DNA from: JBFLYZ01 sp040756415
GTDB lineage: Bacteria; Bacteroidota; Bacteroidia; JADZBD01
NCBI GenBank assembly: GCA_040756415.1
Contig: JBFLYZ010000006.1
Span: forward strand, 1-64,000
Length of the DNA: 64,000 nucleotides
Direction of reading: 5' to 3'
Below the pieces are notes generated by a model, which searched no databases, was not told the origin of the DNA, and worked only from the letters and a program-made list of their open reading frames with translations. Each line of letters opens with the position of its first letter. Within the stretch, counting starts at the first letter, position 1. Below, piece after piece: positions 60,963 to 64,000 of this stretch. Position numbers and translations under genes: made by a program.

Positions 60963-61457
60963 TTAAGGATTTTTACGCCTCAGCGGCCTGCGGAATGAGA
61001 AGCGCGGCCGCTCCTGTTCTTCGGGCGGGCGGATAATGCGCAGCCTGAGTTTCCCGGGCTCAAACCCGAATACCGTTTCTCTTGAGAAAAAACTGGTAAA
61101 GAATATGATCCAGGCCAGGAAAACGATAACCGAAATAACTAAGCCTCCTGCCCAGAAGCCCCAGAAAGTAAAAATATAGGCTTCGGCCGGATCGGAGGTT
61201 TTGTAAACAACGGGCACCTTGCCGTTTTGTGGAATTTCCAGGTTGGATTCGGCTTTAAACGTAACCCATCCTTTCGGAGAATCAAACCGCACTATCGGAT
61301 AGTGAATCGTTATGCGCCTGCCTATCACCTCATAGCCGGTCACTTTGCCTTCAGCGAAAGAAGCGCCAAATAAAAAGGTGATCTTGTTCAGGAAATAAAA
61401 AAGAAGAATGATGGCGCCACCCACCGCGGAGACCGCATTGCGTTTCATGGTCCACAT
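60963..61457 (-). CDS. DUF3592 membrane protein
   Basis: 164 residues (161 if started at the second Met). Two hydrophobic helices, near 12-33 and 105-127, flank a small beta domain (ITIHYPIVRFDSPKGWVTF, VPVVYKTSDPAEAYI) matching DUF3592. The tail is basic and proline-rich. Function unknown. Confidence 0.8.
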   Translation of the reverse strand: MWTMKRNAVSAVGGAIILLFYFLNKITFLFGASFAEGKVTGYEVIGRRITIHYPIVRFDSPKGWVTFKAESNLEIPQNGKVPVVYKTSDPAEAYIFTFWGFWAGGLVISVIVFLAWIIFFTSFFSRETVFGFEPGKLRLRIIRPPEEQERPRFSFRRPLRRKNP

Positions 61458-61470
61458 GAGCGCAAAAATA

Positions 61471-61501
61471 AAAAACCCGGATCGTTCTGATCCGGGTTTT
61501 T
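61471..61501 (-). terminator. Intrinsic terminator behind the M16 protease
   Basis: Perfect 13-base arms 61471-61483 and 61489-61501 with a 5-base loop; on the minus strand the second arm ends in a T run. It lies 5 bases beyond the protease stop codon. Confidence 0.9.
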
Positions 61502-61505
61502 CGCG

Positions 61506-64000
61506 TCAGCCTTTCTTTTTCTTCTTTTTCTTTCCCGTATCCTTATTCTCGTTGTTCTGCTGCTGGTTATTCTGGTCCTGGTTGGTGTTCTTCATCTCAT
61601 AGTTATAGGGCGGCTTGATCTCCTCCTTGGGAGGAGGGATCACGTTGCCGTTCATATCCAGCTCCACGATCTCGTAGCCCAGCTTTTTGAGGCCATCCAG
61701 TATCTTGGCCTTATCGCCCACCACCATGATATACATCTGGTCCATGGGCAGGTATTTCTTGGCCAGGGCATTTACCTCGGCCACGGTCATGCTGGCCAGT
61801 ATCTGGTTCTGCTGGTCAACAAAGGTCTTGTCCAGGTTGTAATCGAGAATGCGCTTGAGGAAAAAGGCTTTCTGCCCGGGCGTTTCATATTTGAGCGCAT
61901 CGCTCTGGCCTATGGAGCTCTTGGTGAATTTCAATTCATCCTCCGTAATGCCGTTCTCCGCGTATTTTTTTATCTCTTTTACGAATTCCACGATGGAGCT
62001 GTCGGTGGCATCTCCCCTGATCCCGCCATAGGTGGAGAAGGGTCCCGACCATTTGCTTCCGCTGAAGCGGGATCCCGCGCCATAGGTCCATCCTTTGTTC
62101 TCGCGCAGGTTCATGTTGATGCGGCTGTTAAACGCACCGCCCAGCACATAGTTCATGATGGTGGCCTTGTAGTATTCCCCGGTGGCGTCATAGGGCATGC
62201 ACATATATCCCATGCGGATCTCGCTCTGTGGCGCGCTGCTTTTGTCGATGAGGAAGATCTTGGTCTTGTCCACCTTGGGCACCTGCGTATCGAAGGAGCG
62301 CACCACTTTTTTATCGGGCCAGGTCTTGAGGAATGTGATCTTGGGCAGGAGCTGCTCCTTGCTGATGTCGCCCACCGCGATAAGCTGCGAAATAGAAGGA
62401 GAAAAGCTGTTGTTATAATAGGCCTTTACGTCTTCCAGGGTGATGGATTCCACCGTTTCCCTGGTGCCCAGCATGGGCAGGCCCATCACGTTCTTATCGC
62501 CATAAAGCAATTTGTTGAAAGCGTTATTTGCAATGGTAGTGGCCTGCGTCACCTGGTTGGCAATGGCGTTGAGCTGCTGCTTCTTCGAGCGTTCGAACTC
62601 CTCGCTGTCGAACTTGGGATGGAAAAGCATTTCTTCGGCTATCTTAAGCGTGGCGTCCAGGTTCTTGGTGAGGCTGAACACGGTCATGGTGATCTCGTTC
62701 TGACCCGCGCTGATATCAATGCTGCTACCCAGCTTCTCCAGCTCTTCGCTGATCTGCTCGGCCGTATGCTTGGTGGTGGACTCGTTCAGCAGGTCGGCAG
62801 TGATCTGCGCGATGCCCGCTTTCTCCAGGGTCTCGAAGCGATGGCCGGCCTCTATGTAAAGCTGCAGGGTTACGGTGGGAACCTCATCGCTTTTCGAGCC
62901 GATCAGCTTCAAGCCGTTGTCGAAGGTCTCCTTCCAGAAGTCAGGAACCTTCACGACCGGGTTGGGGCCCGGAGCGGGCCGCTTGCTGCGGTCGAAATTA
63001 TCCACCGGCTTTTTGTAAACAAGGTTCTTGTACTCATCGCTCTCCTTTACGTTCGTGAGATCGCGGCCGGGAAACACCCAGGTATCTTCCTTGGCCTTCA
63101 TCTCGGGTTTGCCCTTGGGAACCACGCTCAGGATAACGGCCGGCTTGTTCTTGATATAGGTGTTGTACACGCGCATCACATCGGCAATGGTCACTTTATT
63201 ATAGCGCTCCAGGTCTTTCTTAATGTAGTTGGCGTTGCCGGTAAAGGTTTGGAAGGCGGCCAGTTGCGCTGCTTTGCCATGCACACTCTCCAGGGCCTGG
63301 AAAACATAGGCCTCGTGCGAGGCTTTGTATTTCTTCAGGTCATCCTCCGTTACGCCCTTCTTTTCGAATTCCACGAAGCCGGCACGCACCATAGAGTCGG
63401 CTTTGGCCAGCGTGATCTTCTTGGGGTCGGCAAGTATGGTCACATTAAAGCGGCCGGCCAGCTCCTGCGCGGGATGACCCACATTGGCCTGTACGGCTAA
63501 TCCGCTCTTGATGAATTTCTGGTAGAAAATGGAGTTCTTGCCTCCCCCCATGATGTCAGAAAGCACATCCAGGGGCGCTTCATCCGGGTGGTAGTTGGGC
63601 ACGGTGGGGAAATTGAACTGGAGCAGCGGATAAACGATCTTGTCCTCGTAGGATATGTACCTGTCCTTGTCCAGCTTCACCGGGTCTTTCGGAAGGTTCT
63701 TTACTTCGGGGCCTTTCGGTATAGGCCCGAAATATTTCTCGGCCATCGCGATCACCTGCTTGGTGTTCACATCGCCAGCCACGGTCAGCACCGCGTTGTT
63801 GGGGCCGTACCAGCGCTTGAAGAAGTTCTTCAGGTCGTTCACGTCCACGCGGTTCAGGTCCTCTATATAGCCAATGGTGGGCCAGGAGTAGGGGTGCCCG
63901 TAAGGGAACAGGGCCTCTCCCACCTTTTCATATATCAGTCCGTAAGGACGGTTATCGTAGTTCTGTCCGCGCTCGTTCTTCACGGTAGCGCGCTGCACTT
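61506..64000 (-). CDS. M16 family zinc peptidase, 5' part cut by window edge
   Basis: About 830 residues visible; the reading frame continues past base 64000. The sequence starts after the HxxEH zinc motif (VQRATVKNERGQNYDNRPYG is the stretch that follows it), then includes the second M16 half (about residues 370-780) with the RNKGWTYGAGSRF-type substrate strand. Ends in an Asn/Gln/Lys-rich tail. Bacteroidota have exported pitrilysin-like proteases of this two-domain form. The second half usually lacks zinc, and I see no HxxEH there. Confidence 0.9.
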   Translation of the reverse strand, partial: VQRATVKNERGQNYDNRPYGLIYEKVGEALFPYGHPYSWPTIGYIEDLNRVDVNDLKNFFKRWYGPNNAVLTVAGDVNTKQVIAMAEKYFGPIPKGPEVKNLPKDPVKLDKDRYISYEDKIVYPLLQFNFPTVPNYHPDEAPLDVLSDIMGGGKNSIFYQKFIKSGLAVQANVGHPAQELAGRFNVTILADPKKITLAKADSMVRAGFVEFEKKGVTEDDLKKYKASHEAYVFQALESVHGKAAQLAAFQTFTGNANYIKKDLERYNKVTIADVMRVYNTYIKNKPAVILSVVPKGKPEMKAKEDTWVFPGRDLTNVKESDEYKNLVYKKPVDNFDRSKRPAPGPNPVVKVPDFWKETFDNGLKLIGSKSDEVPTVTLQLYIEAGHRFETLEKAGIAQITADLLNESTTKHTAEQISEELEKLGSSIDISAGQNEITMTVFSLTKNLDATLKIAEEMLFHPKFDSEEFERSKKQQLNAIANQVTQATTIANNAFNKLLYGDKNVMGLPMLGTRETVESITLEDVKAYYNNSFSPSISQLIAVGDISKEQLLPKITFLKTWPDKKVVRSFDTQVPKVDKTKIFLIDKSSAPQSEIRMGYMCMPYDATGEYYKATIMNYVLGGAFNSRINMNLRENKGWTYGAGSRFSGSKWSGPFSTYGGIRGDATDSSIVEFVKEIKKYAENGITEDELKFTKSSIGQSDALKYETPGQKAFFLKRILDYNLDKTFVDQQNQILASMTVAEVNALAKKYLPMDQMYIMVVGDKAKILDGLKKLGYEIVELDMNGNVIPPPKEEIKPPYNYEMKNTNQDQNNQQQNNENKDTGKKKKKKKG

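Overview
The window reads as chromosomal DNA of a member of the Bacteroidota. Supporting signs: type IX secretion (T9SS) C-terminal sorting domains on at least four large secreted proteins, SprB-type repeats with a gliding-motility C-terminal domain, a TonB-dependent receptor with an N-terminal carboxypeptidase-like domain, DUF4270 next to glmS, and promoters of the form TTTG-N19/20-TAnnTTTG. Gene density is high, base composition is fairly even, and I see no prophage, insertion sequence, rRNA operon or CRISPR array. A placement near Chitinophagia/Sphingobacteriia is a guess from gene content only.

Layout. 1-5.9 kb: a minus-strand signalling cluster made of a small outer-membrane-type protein, a His-Asp-His hybrid histidine kinase, a sigma-54 activator (NtrC type) and three further receiver proteins, two of which end in a transmembrane helix. 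6.1-11.5 kb: an NAD-type formate dehydrogenase (catalytic subunit plus fused NuoE/NuoF-like subunit) with lpxD directly behind it. 11.6-16.4 kb: a possible papain-fold secreted protein facing an operon of a PQQ-type sugar dehydrogenase, a kelch-like T9SS protein, a small membrane protein and a 1-Cys peroxiredoxin. 16.6-20.7 kb: fhs-fdhD plus a helical-repeat protein, which fits functionally with the formate dehydrogenase. 20.8-24.6 kb: a fructosamine-kinase-like protein, a His-rich secreted protein and a TonB-dependent receptor. 24.6-27.4 kb: the conserved prs-rplY-pth run, interrupted by a four-helix-bundle (S23/IVS) cassette with short inverted repeats at its ends. 27.5-28 kb: tRNA-Leu(CAA), its terminator and the wreck of an exonuclease III gene. 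28-33.8 kb: housekeeping genes (YycJ-like hydrolase, dCMP deaminase, S41 protease, superoxide dismutase) and small envelope proteins. 33.9-46.3 kb: glycogen synthase-DUF4270-glmS diverging from panC, then panD-flippase-rfaE2-mannosyltransferase-radA, with a BNR-repeat T9SS protein wedged between panC and panD. 46.3-53.5 kb: surface proteins, including a 1263-residue SprB-repeat protein and an OmpA-family lipoprotein. 53.5-64 kb: an oligopeptide-binding lipoprotein, intact exonuclease III, a 1197-residue outer-membrane protein, tadA, a rhodanese-like protein with a decayed tandem copy, a DUF3592 protein and a truncated M16 protease.

How parts work together. Fhs, FdhD and the formate dehydrogenase form a one-carbon set: FdhD sulfurates the molybdenum/tungsten cofactor needed by the dehydrogenase, while Fhs links formate to tetrahydrofolate. 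The signalling cluster has one kinase with its own relay domains and four downstream receivers, two apparently membrane-anchored, plus tandem palindromes upstream that sit where an NtrC-type activator would bind; it is the best candidate here for an undescribed system. Several genes have a promoter -7 box so close to the start codon that leaderless mRNAs are predicted.
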